From NCBI GenBank assembly GCA_947649645.1, contig CANSSP010000015.1, positions 16,877 to 80,876 on the forward strand: a stretch of 64,000 nt of DNA, written 5' to 3'. Both the position numbers and the translations under genes were made by a program. Positions 8,883 to 17,281 of this stretch are shown here, in pieces. Source of the DNA: an uncultured Roseburia sp. (GTDB lineage: Bacteria; Bacillota; Clostridia; Lachnospirales; Lachnospiraceae). Under the pieces are notes generated by a model. The model was given only the letters and a program-made list of their open reading frames with translations, was not told the DNA's origin and did no database searches. Every line of letters starts with the position of its first letter. Position 1 is the first letter of the stretch.

Positions 8883-9918
8883 AAGCTGCTCCCGTCAGAT
8901 ATCCTCTGACATAATCTCCAAATTCGCTCCATTGCAGCTGCCTTAAAACTCCTGTCTGACTCTGGATTCTTCTGGCCGAAAATGGAAGGTCCATTATATG
9001 AAGGCGCTCCATTATCTCATGACCCATCTCTGCCTCCAGCCAGGCAGTGTATTGTTTCATCTGACACTCAAAGAAAAAACCAGACTTCACGGGACAATAG
9101 ATACAGGTACATCTCTCCAGTACCCTGGCAAATTGCCCGATTCCCTGTCCGAAATCAAGTATAACAGCGCAAAAATCTGTATTCGTCTCCACATAATCCA
9201 AAAATGCCATGCAATCTTCCAGCTTCATCTCTTTAATATTTTCCGGATTGGGAAAAGGAGGTATATAATACACTTTGTCTGTTTCGTAAATACTTCTCCA
9301 GAAAAGCTCCGATGACAGTCTGCCGTCTCTGATCCTTAAGATCAGATCTCCCAGATCATACTCTCCCGCAAGCTCAAATAATTGCTGAAAACCCGAAAAC
9401 TCCATCAGATTCACATACAGGACTTTCTGTTTCTCCGACAAGAAAGCGGCGTATACCATAGAAAATGGCATCTGCATCTCATGACATACCGGAGAATATA
9501 CACCGATTACCTCCATTTTGGGCAACATCCCCCGCCATCGCGCTGATGCTCGTTTTCCTTCTGCCAATGCGTGCATTTCATGCAGAATATTCTCCATCGA
9601 CTGGTATCGGAATACGCCCACTATTTCTGTATCCGTATTCCAGGAACAGGACGCCTCCTCTGTAATCGTGCCGGAAACTGTATCCTGCAGCAAAATGATC
9701 CGCACATGTCGCTTTTGTACTTCCTCCCTCACCCCTTCAAAACCATGGCCGAGAAGTATCAGATCAAATACCCCTTCTCCAAATTGTTCCAGGAACAATC
9801 CGGGCCTGGAAAATGAATGAACAGCAAATCTCCCTGCATTGTGCTCCATAAGATATGTGACAAATCTGCTACGATACCCATCTTCCGTATCACAGACTGC
9901 CACCACAAATTTACGCAA
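8869..9918 (-). CDS. TadZ/CpaE-like pilus localisation protein
   Basis: The protein has an N-terminal receiver-like domain (about residues 1-115) and a C-terminal MinD/ParA-like domain. I prefer TTG 9918, just after GGGGGTG, giving 349 residues; the frame is open to a TTG at 9939. At the P-loop position the sequence reads GVYSPVCHEMQMP, so the lysine and glycine pattern of Walker A is gone. Atypical TadZ proteins are known from gut Clostridia. They recruit the Tad machine to a cell site, upstream of CpaF. The start overlaps the peptidase stop by 8 bp. Assignment relies on gene order and fold pattern. Confidence 0.8.
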   Translation of the reverse strand: MRKFVVAVCDTEDGYRSRFVTYLMEHNAGRFAVHSFSRPGLFLEQFGEGVFDLILLGHGFEGVREEVQKRHVRIILLQDTVSGTITEEASCSWNTDTEIVGVFRYQSMENILHEMHALAEGKRASARWRGMLPKMEVIGVYSPVCHEMQMPFSMVYAAFLSEKQKVLYVNLMEFSGFQQLFELAGEYDLGDLILRIRDGRLSSELFWRSIYETDKVYYIPPFPNPENIKEMKLEDCMAFLDYVETNTDFCAVILDFGQGIGQFARVLERCTCIYCPVKSGFFFECQMKQYTAWLEAEMGHEIMERLHIMDLPFSARRIQSQTGVLRQLQWSEFGDYVRGYLTGAAYERA

Positions 9919-10363
9919 TGGCACACCCCCAGACCACAATAAAATAACTTAATAGTACAGCAAATGAAAAATGTATCAGAGTTTTCTTTTTTCCAGAGTA
10001 GCCTGTGGTACACATGAGATAACAGATTTTCCCGACTCCGATAATCCCGGCGACCAGGAAAGCCATCCCCATCAGATATAACAGCTGACGTGCCGTCAGA
10101 AAACCACCTGCTACGGAAAATAACTTGATATCACCTGCGCCAAGTGCACGCAGCTGAAAAAAAAGAAATAATAAGATAACCGGAATAGAAATGTTCAACA
10201 GAAAATGAACGATCCCAACACTTCCCTCCTCTAAAATACGGAAAGCAAGTCCCATCATCAATCCGGAAGCAATCAGCCGGTTACTGATCTTCATCTCCCG
10301 GAAATCCGTTACCACCGCCGTTGTAAGGAATATCGGCAGTGCAAGTTTTATAATTTCCCTGAT
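9911..10363 (-). CDS. A24 prepilin peptidase (CpaA/TadV-like), start codon unusual
   Basis: A hydrophobic peptidase with the catalytic pair TDFREMKISN and GAGDIKLFS (GxGD). The conserved first Asp falls at the end of a membrane segment, so that segment (KLALPIFLTTAVV) must be translated. In this frame the only usual codon upstream of the Asp is GTG (10315/10318), which would cut off the segment. The reading frame begins right after a TGA at 10364-10366, and AGAGG lies just upstream of an ATC at 10363. Either a rare AT(C/T) start or a +1 slip from the ATG at 10367 is implied. About 150 residues result, normal for TadV. It heads the tad gene run. Confidence 0.82.
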   Translation of the reverse strand: MREIIKLALPIFLTTAVVTDFREMKISNRLIASGLMMGLAFRILEEGSVGIVHFLLNISIPVILLFLFFQLRALGAGDIKLFSVAGGFLTARQLLYLMGMAFLVAGIIGVGKICYLMCTTGYSGKKKTLIHFSFAVLLSYFIVVWGCAIA

Positions 10364-10460
10364 TCATCACCTCTTTCGTATGTCTGTAATCTGCATTATA
10401 GCAGTCTCATTTCTGCCTGTCTATCTTTTCTATAAAATCACACTTGATTTTATGCATCTT

Positions 10461-10733
10461 TCACAAAAATTTACAGGCTACAATCGCGTATAAAAGCGCA
10501 ATCCCGCTGAAACCAAGGATTCCGGCTGTCAAAAGACTGACCGGATTCAATCCAACCACAAGCGCTATTCCCTGTTCTTTCAAAAAGTCATTGACAAACA
10601 GAATACAAATAGCGCCAAGCGCTGTCCGTACCAGAAAATTCAGCATAAGCTGCGCGCGCTGTTTTAAAACGGCAATTATAAGCACCAGACCACAAACCCC
10701 TGCGATCACACCAAAGGAAATCGTCGTATCCAT
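10461..10733 (-). CDS. bofA: BofA family pro-sigma-K processing inhibitor
   Basis: Starting at ATG 10733, with GGAG six bases upstream, this is a 90-residue membrane protein; the frame extends upstream to 10874 without a good ribosome site. The C-terminal GLNPVSLLTAGILGFSGI motif and two to three hydrophobic helices match BofA, which in Bacillus holds SpoIVFB inactive in the forespore outer membrane until sigma-K is needed. Length is close to B. subtilis BofA (87). A YaaL/DUF2508 gene lies divergently 212 bp away, a partner that sits next to bofA in Bacilli. This supports a spore-forming host. Confidence 0.88.
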   Translation of the reverse strand: MDTTISFGVIAGVCGLVLIIAVLKQRAQLMLNFLVRTALGAICILFVNDFLKEQGIALVVGLNPVSLLTAGILGFSGIALLYAIVACKFL

Positions 10734-10945
10734 CCATTGCTCCATGTCTTGTTTTTGTATGTTTATGTTCCTTTCGCTCTTTTTATGACAGACCATTGTT
10801 TTCCTTATTTTGCATAGAACAGGATTTATTTGCTCATACTTTGAATATAATGGAAATAACAGAAAGGGTGACATTCATCCATGCCTCCCCACAACGCAGC
10901 CGAAACGGCCGTGGCGTGTCAGAAGAAGGCATAAAGGAGGGATCT

Positions 10946-11206
10946 ATGCTGCGTTTTTTTCACACTGAAAAAACAAACGATAAAAACTATACGCTACTTA
11001 TGAACGACCTCCACCAGACGGCCCAGGAACTGCGCGATGCCTACTGTAATCTTGGCAACGCCGTAGAGCCAGATCTGATTGACTGCTATATCTATGAGCT
11101 CAATTCGGTTCAGATGCGGTACAAATTTCTGCTTGCCAGCATCAAACGTTACGAAACAAAAGAGGATTCTTACGCGAAGAATCCTCTTGAAGTGTCGGAA
11201 TCCTGA
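10946..11206 (+). CDS. DUF2508 (YaaL) family protein
   Basis: An 86-residue soluble, helical protein. ATG 10946 follows AAAGGAGG by five bases. Residues such as LMNDLHQTAQELRDAYCN and LIDCYIYELNS match the DUF2508/YaaL family, small proteins usually located between recR and bofA in Firmicutes; their function is not established. Here it is divergent from bofA rather than co-directional. Its last 37 bp overlap the end of the FliS-like gene on the other strand, and that overlap contains a transcription terminator stem. Confidence 0.85.
   Translation: MLRFFHTEKTNDKNYTLLMNDLHQTAQELRDAYCNLGNAVEPDLIDCYIYELNSVQMRYKFLLASIKRYETKEDSYAKNPLEVSES
11160..11188 (-). terminator. Terminator inside overlapping 3' ends
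   Basis: Perfect 12-bp arms AAGAGGATTCTT (11160-11171) and 11177-11188 with a 5-nt loop. On the minus strand the stem runs into TTTTGTTT, so it should end the flagellin-FliS transcript. It lies inside the coding ends of both convergent genes. Confidence 0.75.
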
Positions 11207-11646
11207 CAGGTTTCTACCAGGTCCCCCTTCCCATAAGTATACCCGGCATACACCTGCTGGGTATTACTCATGAGAGGACCTGACTTATCTGTCCCGGCTA
11301 CCTGTTCAAAGGCAGTATATAATTTTCGCATCAGTTCCTCCGCCGTCTCCAGCTCACCGATATCCCGCCGGTATAAGGCTGTCGCCAGGGAATCCCTGCA
11401 GAAAACATAAATGCGATACAGTTCTTTTGCCAGATCGTAGGAAAAATTCAGCGACGATATCAGCTCATCTATCATTCTCTGAGCCTTTCTGAGCTCTTCC
11501 TTATATTCGTCCCACGCCTTTTTCTCATACGCGGATTTCGCCTCGTTCAGATAGGCAAAATAAATATCATACATAACCACTATGAGGCCACCTCTGTTAC
11601 ACTGGCTGATCCTTCTCGTGAAATCCAAAATCTGCTCTTTCCTCAA
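11170..11646 (-). CDS. FliS-like flagellar export chaperone
   Basis: A 158-residue, almost entirely helical protein. TTG 11646 is preceded by GGAGG. The pattern LIVVMYDIYFAYLNEAKSAY, ISSLNF and LYRIYVFCRDSLATA matches the four-helix FliS fold, which caps the flagellin C-terminus before export. It lies 36 bp downstream of the flagellin gene on the same strand, the classical pairing. Its C-terminus is extended by about 30 residues (NTQQVYAGYTYGKGDL) compared with typical FliS. It overlaps the YaaL gene tail to tail by 37 bp. Confidence 0.85.
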   Translation of the reverse strand: MRKEQILDFTRRISQCNRGGLIVVMYDIYFAYLNEAKSAYEKKAWDEYKEELRKAQRMIDELISSLNFSYDLAKELYRIYVFCRDSLATALYRRDIGELETAEELMRKLYTAFEQVAGTDKSGPLMSNTQQVYAGYTYGKGDLVETCQDSDTSRGFFA

Positions 11647-11682
11647 AACAGACCTCCTTTTTCATACCATCTGCGACAGTTG

Positions 11683-13686
11683 CTATTGAAGAATCTGCAA
11701 TACCTGCTGCGGAAGCTCATTTGCCTGTGTCAGTACAGAGATCGCCGCCTGATTGAGCACATTCTGGTGTGTATAGTCCGTCATCTCCTTTGCCATATCC
11801 GCATCTTTGAGACGTGAAATTGCATTTGTCATATTTTCTTCAAATGTATCAAGACTGTTCACAGCATACTCAAGGCGATTTTCATAGGCACCCAGCCTGG
11901 AACGCACTTCTCCTACATAAGAAAGCGCAGCGTCAAGCTGATCCATTGCACGGTCTGCGCCGTCCACCTTTGTCACATCCAGATCATCAATGTAAAGTGT
12001 CTCACAGGAAACCTCGGGAATACGAATCTGCATATTCTGATCCGTATTGGCGCCGATGTGAATTGTCATCCGCCCCATATCCGTAACCTCAAAATTAATC
12101 TCTCCAACATACCCCGGATCTACCAGGAATGAAAAGGAAACTCCTCCGATATCCGTGATTGTCACTTTATTTCCGTCATAGGAAACCGTTGCAGAACTGG
12201 TAAAGCCTCCGTCTGCGTCACGGCCGGACGGATAGAGATAATTGCCGGATCCTGCCGGATAATCCGGATCATCCTTCGCATAAATCCAGCTCGAAACCCC
12301 ATTGTCATCCACGACTTCCTTAATCTGATACTCTGTCTGATCCAGGTCAAACCGATCTGCCAGGCCTTTACTGTCAAACGAGATTTTTAATTTCTGATCC
12401 GCCCCTGTCAGAAGTGATTCCATACTGATCGGACTTGTCATATGAACTGCGACGCCTGCATTCTGAAGAGCCACAGCGACATCTCTCTCTGTCATATCAT
12501 TGGTAATGTTCACCGGATTACCGTTGACCGTAACCGTGCCGGTCGGTGTAAACGGATTCACTGCCTGGGTCCCATACTTGGCCACATCCAGAAGGAATGC
12601 GTCATAAACGCCATCCGCCTGCAGCTGTGTGTCGTCCCGTCCCCCGTACAATTCATAACGTACCCTGTCAGCTGACCACCTCTCATTATTGCTGTAATTA
12701 ACTCCATTTATCGTGACAGGTCCTGCTGTCGCGGCAGGCTTTCCGGTATCAATGCTCATATCCGTGCCTTTCGGATAACTGATTACCTGCGTAGCCACGT
12801 CGAGGGTTCCAAATACGACCCCTTCAGTCTCATCATCGCCGTCATCAATAATCGCATGGCCATCCGGAGAAGTCAGACCGATTTTCTCGCCCAGCTCCCG
12901 GTTACTGAATGCTATTTTGATCGTACTCTCTCTTCCATACCGGTTCGATGTAAATGCAATCGTACCGTCTGTCTCGTTTCTCTCTGCTGTAATATCTGCA
13001 ATTTCCGCGGAGTTTCTGATCTTTTCATAAACCTGCGCATAGGTATCGGTCGCTTCAATTTTCACCTTAGACTCCGTACCGTTGAACATCAGATATCCTT
13101 CCACACCTATTTCGGTCGTATTGTCTCTGTAATCAATCGTACCGTCTGTCGTCACATCTTTTGCCTGCGTCGCAAAATCGTCGACAGTAATTTTGTAATC
13201 GCCCGGCTCCACCTGATCTGATATCTGAACCCTGGTGGCATGGTCGGTATAGACTCTTGTATCAAAGAAACCATCCAGAAGCGGTCTTGCATTAAATTCG
13301 GTGTCACGTGATACACGGTCAACCTCTTTCTTTAACGCCTCAATCTCCTCCTGAATCGCCTCCCTGTCCTCCTGCGTCAGTGTCGCATCATTTCCCGCCT
13401 GTACGGCCAGTTCTCTCATACGCTGCAGGACGCTTGTCGTCTCATCCAGTGCGCCGTCTGCAATATGTATCACGGAAATGCCGTCCGAACCGTTTTTCGA
13501 CGCACGGTTCAATCCGTCAATCTGAGACTGCATTTTATTGGAAATCGCCATCCCGGACGGACTGTCCTTCGCATGATTAATCTTAAATCCCGAAGAAAGT
13601 CTTTCCATAACAGAACTCAGATCATTCTCAATACCGTGCAGATGTTTATTTGCAATCGCTGCAGATGCATTATAATTAATTCTCAT
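11683..13686 (-). CDS. Flagellin, long form with large central domain
   Basis: A 667-residue flagellin. The N-terminal D0/D1 is canonical (MRINYNASA, RLSSGFKINHAKDSPSGMAIS, then NGSDGISVIHIADGAL) and the C-terminus ends in the typical ISVLTQANELPQQVLQILQ. Between about residues 150 and 570 lies a large exposed region with repeated beta-type segments, roughly twice the size of common flagellins (270-500 residues). It forms the helical filament. FliS follows immediately, a candidate sigma-28-type promoter precedes it, and the glycosylation genes at 55-62 kb may modify it. The exposed domain is rich in Asp, Thr and Ser. Confidence 0.97.
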   Translation of the reverse strand: MRINYNASAAIANKHLHGIENDLSSVMERLSSGFKINHAKDSPSGMAISNKMQSQIDGLNRASKNGSDGISVIHIADGALDETTSVLQRMRELAVQAGNDATLTQEDREAIQEEIEALKKEVDRVSRDTEFNARPLLDGFFDTRVYTDHATRVQISDQVEPGDYKITVDDFATQAKDVTTDGTIDYRDNTTEIGVEGYLMFNGTESKVKIEATDTYAQVYEKIRNSAEIADITAERNETDGTIAFTSNRYGRESTIKIAFSNRELGEKIGLTSPDGHAIIDDGDDETEGVVFGTLDVATQVISYPKGTDMSIDTGKPAATAGPVTINGVNYSNNERWSADRVRYELYGGRDDTQLQADGVYDAFLLDVAKYGTQAVNPFTPTGTVTVNGNPVNITNDMTERDVAVALQNAGVAVHMTSPISMESLLTGADQKLKISFDSKGLADRFDLDQTEYQIKEVVDDNGVSSWIYAKDDPDYPAGSGNYLYPSGRDADGGFTSSATVSYDGNKVTITDIGGVSFSFLVDPGYVGEINFEVTDMGRMTIHIGANTDQNMQIRIPEVSCETLYIDDLDVTKVDGADRAMDQLDAALSYVGEVRSRLGAYENRLEYAVNSLDTFEENMTNAISRLKDADMAKEMTDYTHQNVLNQAAISVLTQANELPQQVLQILQ

Positions 13687-13737
13687 ACACCCAAATCTCC
13701 TTTTCGTATCTTTATATTCAATTTATCGTCTGTTTTA

Positions 13738-13766
13738 TATATCGGTTTCCCTTCCCTTTCCCTAAA
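13738..13766 (-). promoter_or_regulatory. Candidate sigma-28-type flagellin promoter
   Basis: On the minus strand CCGATATA (13738-13745) matches the -10 of SigD/sigma-28 promoters and lies about 50 bp before the flagellin start. The -35 is weak (a TTTAG about 16 bp upstream rather than TAAA). The same octamer occurs before the FliD-like gene. Confidence 0.45.
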
Positions 13767-13786
13767 GAGAAATTGGTTTATTTTGT

Positions 13787-13815
13787 TTGCAATCCGGTCC
13801 GATTCGTATTATAAT
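13787..13815 (+). promoter_or_regulatory. Sigma-A promoter of the DUF1858 gene
   Basis: TTGCAA (13787-13792), 17-bp spacer, TATAAT (13810-13815) on the plus strand, about 63 bp before the start codon. Confidence 0.7.
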
Positions 13816-13877
13816 TAGCACATTGCCGGGCACACTAAGTCTGACCGGATATCAACGAAATAAAGGAGGATCAGAAC

Positions 13878-14087
13878 ATGGCACAGGTAACAAAATCAAC
13901 TATGATCGGCGAGCTGCTTCAGATTGATGAAAACGTAGCACCCATTCTTTTAAACATCGGAATGCACTGTCTCGGCTGTCCGTCTTCCCAGATGGAAACC
14001 ATCGAAGAAGCAGCAATGGTACACGGAATCAATCCAGACGATCTCGTTACAAAAATCAATGATTTTCTGGCAGGAAACCCCGCATAA
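13878..14087 (+). CDS. DUF1858 redox-disulfide domain protein
   Basis: A 69-residue protein. ATG 13878 follows AAAGGAGG. The motif CLGCPSSQMET contains the C-x-x-C pair that defines the DUF1858 / hybrid-cluster-protein-associated disulfide family. The domain is usually small and may act in thiol or Fe-S linked redox reactions; no substrate is established. It has its own promoter and terminator, so it is monocistronic. The neighbours (flagellin and mecA) give no functional hint. Confidence 0.9.
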   Translation: MAQVTKSTMIGELLQIDENVAPILLNIGMHCLGCPSSQMETIEEAAMVHGINPDDLVTKINDFLAGNPA

Positions 14088-14127
14088 CATGGAATGCCGG
14101 CTGCCCAGCCACGGTGCTTTCACCTGC

Positions 14128-14185
14128 AAAAACCCCCGCTTTCGGCCATTCTGATCACGCCATACCGACCGAAAGCAGGGGTTTT
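14128..14185. terminator. Bidirectional terminator between DUF1858 and mecA
   Basis: Arms AAAACCCCCGCTTTCGG (14129-14145) and CCGAAAGCAGGGGTTTT (14169-14185) pair with one G-U. A-run and T-run flank the stem, so it can stop transcripts of both convergent genes. Confidence 0.85.
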
Positions 14186-14216
14186 ATGAATCCGTCCGCT
14201 CTTTTTCTTACAATAT

Positions 14217-14993
14217 TCAAAGCGTCGCCAGCGTCTGCAACGCGTTTTCTTTTAAAATTCTCTGATAATGCTCTTCAAAAAATGCTCCTACCGCAGGCGT
14301 ATACGACTGCTGAGCCGCATACTCAGAGAGAATATTACACACTTTGTTAAACTCTTCCGGCGTCTGACTGCTCTTGCTCACCAGCAGATAATATTTGTGT
14401 GTCATCACATTTTTATACAGGTCATTATTTCCTGTATAAAAACCGTCCAGAATATGCGCAAGCTTCGTCACCTCGCCAAGATCATGGAAAACAAACAATT
14501 TCGTGATGTCCACAAGCACACTCACAGAGCTGTTTTCATTTTCTTCCTGCTCTCCGTCAGCCGGGCCCGCTTCTCTCTCCTGCCCTTCTTTTCTGCTCTC
14601 CTGCTCCTCTTTCAGCTTTCGGAACAATCCCAGAATATCATCCGCGCCCTCGGACTTAAGTGCCGCAGAAGCATTGTCTGTGTTATCCGCATATACATCC
14701 TCCGGATCCGGATCAGAAAACTTCGAAAAACGGGTGTCAAGCTCTTCCGGGTATTCTATTTTTGTAATCAGTAAGATGATCGTATCCGCCATCGGTATCG
14801 CCTCTATCATAAGCGGCAGATCATCTGCTTCAAAACCAACTTCATAAGCCGCCTGCTGCATCATATCCCGGAACAGGAGATCTACTTTCTCGGTCCTGTA
14901 TGCGAGCTCACTGAGCTTTAGCTGGCGCTCGGCCAGATCTTCCCTTGTCAGTGTGCAGCGAATCTGATTCTCGTTCACTTTTTCTATTTTCAT
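14217..14993 (-). CDS. mecA: MecA family adaptor protein
   Basis: ATG 14993 has GGAAG upstream and gives 258 residues. The N-terminus MKIEKVNENQIRCTLTREDL is the MecA target-recognition domain. It is followed by the helical AYRTEKVDLLFRDMMQQA segment, an acidic, low-complexity linker (about 100-155) and a C-terminal ClpC-binding domain starting around FVFHDLGEVTKLAHIL. MecA feeds substrates to ClpCP protease and affects competence and sporulation in Bacillus. It is monocistronic, convergent with the DUF1858 gene. The linker is longer than in B. subtilis MecA. Confidence 0.92.
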   Translation of the reverse strand: MKIEKVNENQIRCTLTREDLAERQLKLSELAYRTEKVDLLFRDMMQQAAYEVGFEADDLPLMIEAIPMADTIILLITKIEYPEELDTRFSKFSDPDPEDVYADNTDNASAALKSEGADDILGLFRKLKEEQESRKEGQEREAGPADGEQEENENSSVSVLVDITKLFVFHDLGEVTKLAHILDGFYTGNNDLYKNVMTHKYYLLVSKSSQTPEEFNKVCNILSEYAAQQSYTPAVGAFFEEHYQRILKENALQTLATL

Positions 14994-15151
14994 ATTCTCA
15001 CTTCCTTCATCCGGAAACCCTTGTAAACCGTACATACATTATAAACAAATGCCTTTTCGATGTAAAGTATGCCTTTTCATCGCATCTTGAAATTTCTCTC
15101 CTCTCATTCTGCCATTTTTTTGTGAAATATACACAAATAATTTTAAAATAA

Positions 15152-15180
15152 TTGCAAAACGACATAATTCATGATATAAA
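15152..15180 (+). promoter_or_regulatory. Sigma-A promoter of the kinase-ATPase operon
   Basis: TTGCAA (15152-15157), 17-bp spacer, TATAAA (15175-15180), placing transcription start near 15187, ahead of the ribosome site at 15221-15228. Confidence 0.6.
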
Positions 15181-15209
15181 CATATGCATGAGATGCGAAT
15201 CTGCTACGC

Positions 15210-16598
15210 ATGCTACACAAGAAAGGAGCGGATTACGCAATAGAAGAATTGATTCTGTTCGGCAAATACCGTGTTATCTCGGTTCTGGGCATCGGCAGTA
15301 ACAGTACTGTTTACCTTGCCGAACATTTAAAGCTGAAGGTTTACCGCGCAATTAAATCTATCCCCAAAGCCGCGGCAGATACACCTTCCTTCTCAAAAGA
15401 AGACGGCTTACTCTCAGAAGCCACACTTCTGAAGAATCTCTGTCATCCCGGGATTCCCCTCATATATGATATTGACGAAGACGACGATTATATCTACATG
15501 ACGGAGGAATATATCCAGGGTGAATCACTGGACACATTTGTGCTCCATCAGGAAAACATCTCACAGGAACTGATAATTAACTTCGGCATTCAATTATGCG
15601 AGATACTGGATTATCTGCATCACCTGTCTCCGTTTCCGATCCTATACCAGGATTTAAAACCGGAACATATTATATTATGCGGAAATCAGTTAAAATTAAT
15701 CGATTTTGGAATTGCTTCATTTTTTACCAGTTCCGGCAGTCATTTCCAGTTGTATGGAACAGAACGGTATGTGGCTCCGGAAGCTCTTGACGGTCTTCCG
15801 GTCACACCTTCCTCCGATCTTTACAGCCTTGGAAAAGTACTTGCTTTTCTGGCAGCCGCTGCCGCGCCTGCCAGTCTTTCCAGACTCTCACGCATCGTCG
15901 CCCGCGCCACAGCCGCTTCTCCATCGGAGCGCTATTCATCGGCTGCGGACTTAAAAGAAGCATTAAAAAGCGTACAGAAAAAAGCGTGCAGATCTTCTTC
16001 GCATCTCATCAGAAATATAGCTGTAATCGGAAGCAGGCCCGGTGCAGGCGCTACCCATTTTTCCATTTCCCTTGTAAGTACTTTAAACAAAAAAGGGATC
16101 CTCTCCTTTTATATGCCCGCAACTCCGACAGATATACTTGAAACGATGTGTCGGGCAAATCACTATATGAAGGAGCGGGAAGGCATCTATTATTATGAAT
16201 ATTTCCGAGGTATACCGGACTACGGTCCGGGTGTCGAGTTTCCACTCCCGATGGACTCCTGTCTTGTAAAAGATTTTGGAACAACTCCTGTCGGCCCGGA
16301 TACCCTCGCGTCTTCTGATCTGATCTTTTTTGTCCTAAGCGGCAGTGACTGGGACATATCGTCGGCCGTTTCCCTCTGGAAACAGTTTCCTGCACGGGAC
16401 CGGACTGTCTGCGTCTGTAATCACCATAACAGAAAAGCTGCAAAGAAATTCGCATCACTTCTGGGAAAAAAGGTCTGTTGTTTTCCATCCGATCCCGATC
16501 CGTATCGCGTTTTCGCGGAAAAAGAACAGCTTATTTCTTCCATATTGAAAAAGAAAGGAGGTAAAAAGAAATACTTGGTCTTGACAGAAAGGGTATAA
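15210..16598 (+). CDS. Ser/Thr protein kinase fused to a degenerate P-loop ATPase domain
   Basis: Residues 15-255 are a Hanks-type kinase: glycine loop GIGSNSTVYLAE, Lys49 in RAIK, Asp148 in YQDLKPEH (Tyr replaces His of HRD), Asp165 in LIDFG, and an APE motif. Residues 265-460 look like a MinD/ParA-type domain with the altered loop IGSRPGAGATHF, which lacks the Walker A lysine. There is no PASTA or membrane segment, so it is probably cytoplasmic. ATG 15210 has no ribosome site; AAAGGAG at 15222-15228 points instead to an ATA at 15240 or TTG at 15249. A paralogue of the C-terminal domain follows. The substrate is unknown; the FHA protein at 1.1 kb is a possible client. Confidence 0.85.
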   Translation: MLHKKGADYAIEELILFGKYRVISVLGIGSNSTVYLAEHLKLKVYRAIKSIPKAAADTPSFSKEDGLLSEATLLKNLCHPGIPLIYDIDEDDDYIYMTEEYIQGESLDTFVLHQENISQELIINFGIQLCEILDYLHHLSPFPILYQDLKPEHIILCGNQLKLIDFGIASFFTSSGSHFQLYGTERYVAPEALDGLPVTPSSDLYSLGKVLAFLAAAAAPASLSRLSRIVARATAASPSERYSSAADLKEALKSVQKKACRSSSHLIRNIAVIGSRPGAGATHFSISLVSTLNKKGILSFYMPATPTDILETMCRANHYMKEREGIYYYEYFRGIPDYGPGVEFPLPMDSCLVKDFGTTPVGPDTLASSDLIFFVLSGSDWDISSAVSLWKQFPARDRTVCVCNHHNRKAAKKFASLLGKKVCCFPSDPDPYRVFAEKEQLISSILKKKGGKKKYLVLTERV

Positions 16599-17200
16599 AA
16601 CTTCACACAACCGTTGGGATCATCGGCTGTGGACCCGGCATGGGCGTCACACATTTCGCTCTTGCCCTGTGCAGTTACTGTACATCCAGGCTCAGAAAAA
16701 AGACTGCCTATTTAGAGCTCAATCCGCGAAACGAGATTTCACAGCTGAATGGCAGCAATAATCTGCCCTCAACCGACGGTTCTGACACAATTGTGCCTTA
16801 TTTCACACTCCACGGAACAGATTACTATTCCGGTGTAAAAGGGTGTATGATTCCCTCATTGCTCAACAGCGGATATGACTACCTGATTCTGGATATGGGA
16901 TACCTCGACGAGGCGGACTCCTCCGAATTTCTCCGCTGTGACTGCAAACTTATCTTAGGGAGCCTCTCACCATGGAAACTTCAATATTATCGGAAATTTT
17001 TTCTGCATTTCAATTACACAGTAAACCTTGGGGAAGGATTTTGCTATCTTGTGCAAACGGGGAATCAAGGAGATATTTCCGGTTTTTCCAAAGAACATCA
17101 CATTTCCATGCGCAGTATCCCTTTCATCAATAATCCGTTTCGCATCAAAAAAGAGCTCTTTTTGTTTTTTGACGAGCTTCTTGCTGTCTGTCGGGGATAG
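16571..17200 (+). CDS. ParA/MinD-like degenerate P-loop protein
   Basis: A protein of about 209 residues that resembles the C-terminal half of the preceding kinase: VGIIGCGPGMGVTHFALAL against AVIGSRPGAGATHFSISL. Both lack the Walker A lysine. A later YDYLILDMGYLDE fits a Walker B-like strand. The frame opens at 16565; GGAGG (16557-16561) lies nine bases before an ATA at 16571, while the first ATG (16640) would split the P-loop. It overlaps the kinase end by 28 bp, so the two are coupled. Function is unknown; in Tad systems such proteins position machines, but this is inference. Confidence 0.72.
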   Translation: MLGLDRKGIKLHTTVGIIGCGPGMGVTHFALALCSYCTSRLRKKTAYLELNPRNEISQLNGSNNLPSTDGSDTIVPYFTLHGTDYYSGVKGCMIPSLLNSGYDYLILDMGYLDEADSSEFLRCDCKLILGSLSPWKLQYYRKFFLHFNYTVNLGEGFCYLVQTGNQGDISGFSKEHHISMRSIPFINNPFRIKKELFLFFDELLAVCRG

Positions 17201-17281
17201 CAGACAGACAATCTATAGTATATCACAAACGTAACCTGCGGATTCCTTCTGGTAACAAGAAAACAACGGGAGATAACAACA

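Noticed and set aside
11814..13818. Several plus-strand open frames within the flagellin gene
   Set aside because: Antisense to the flagellin coding region and lacking start signals.
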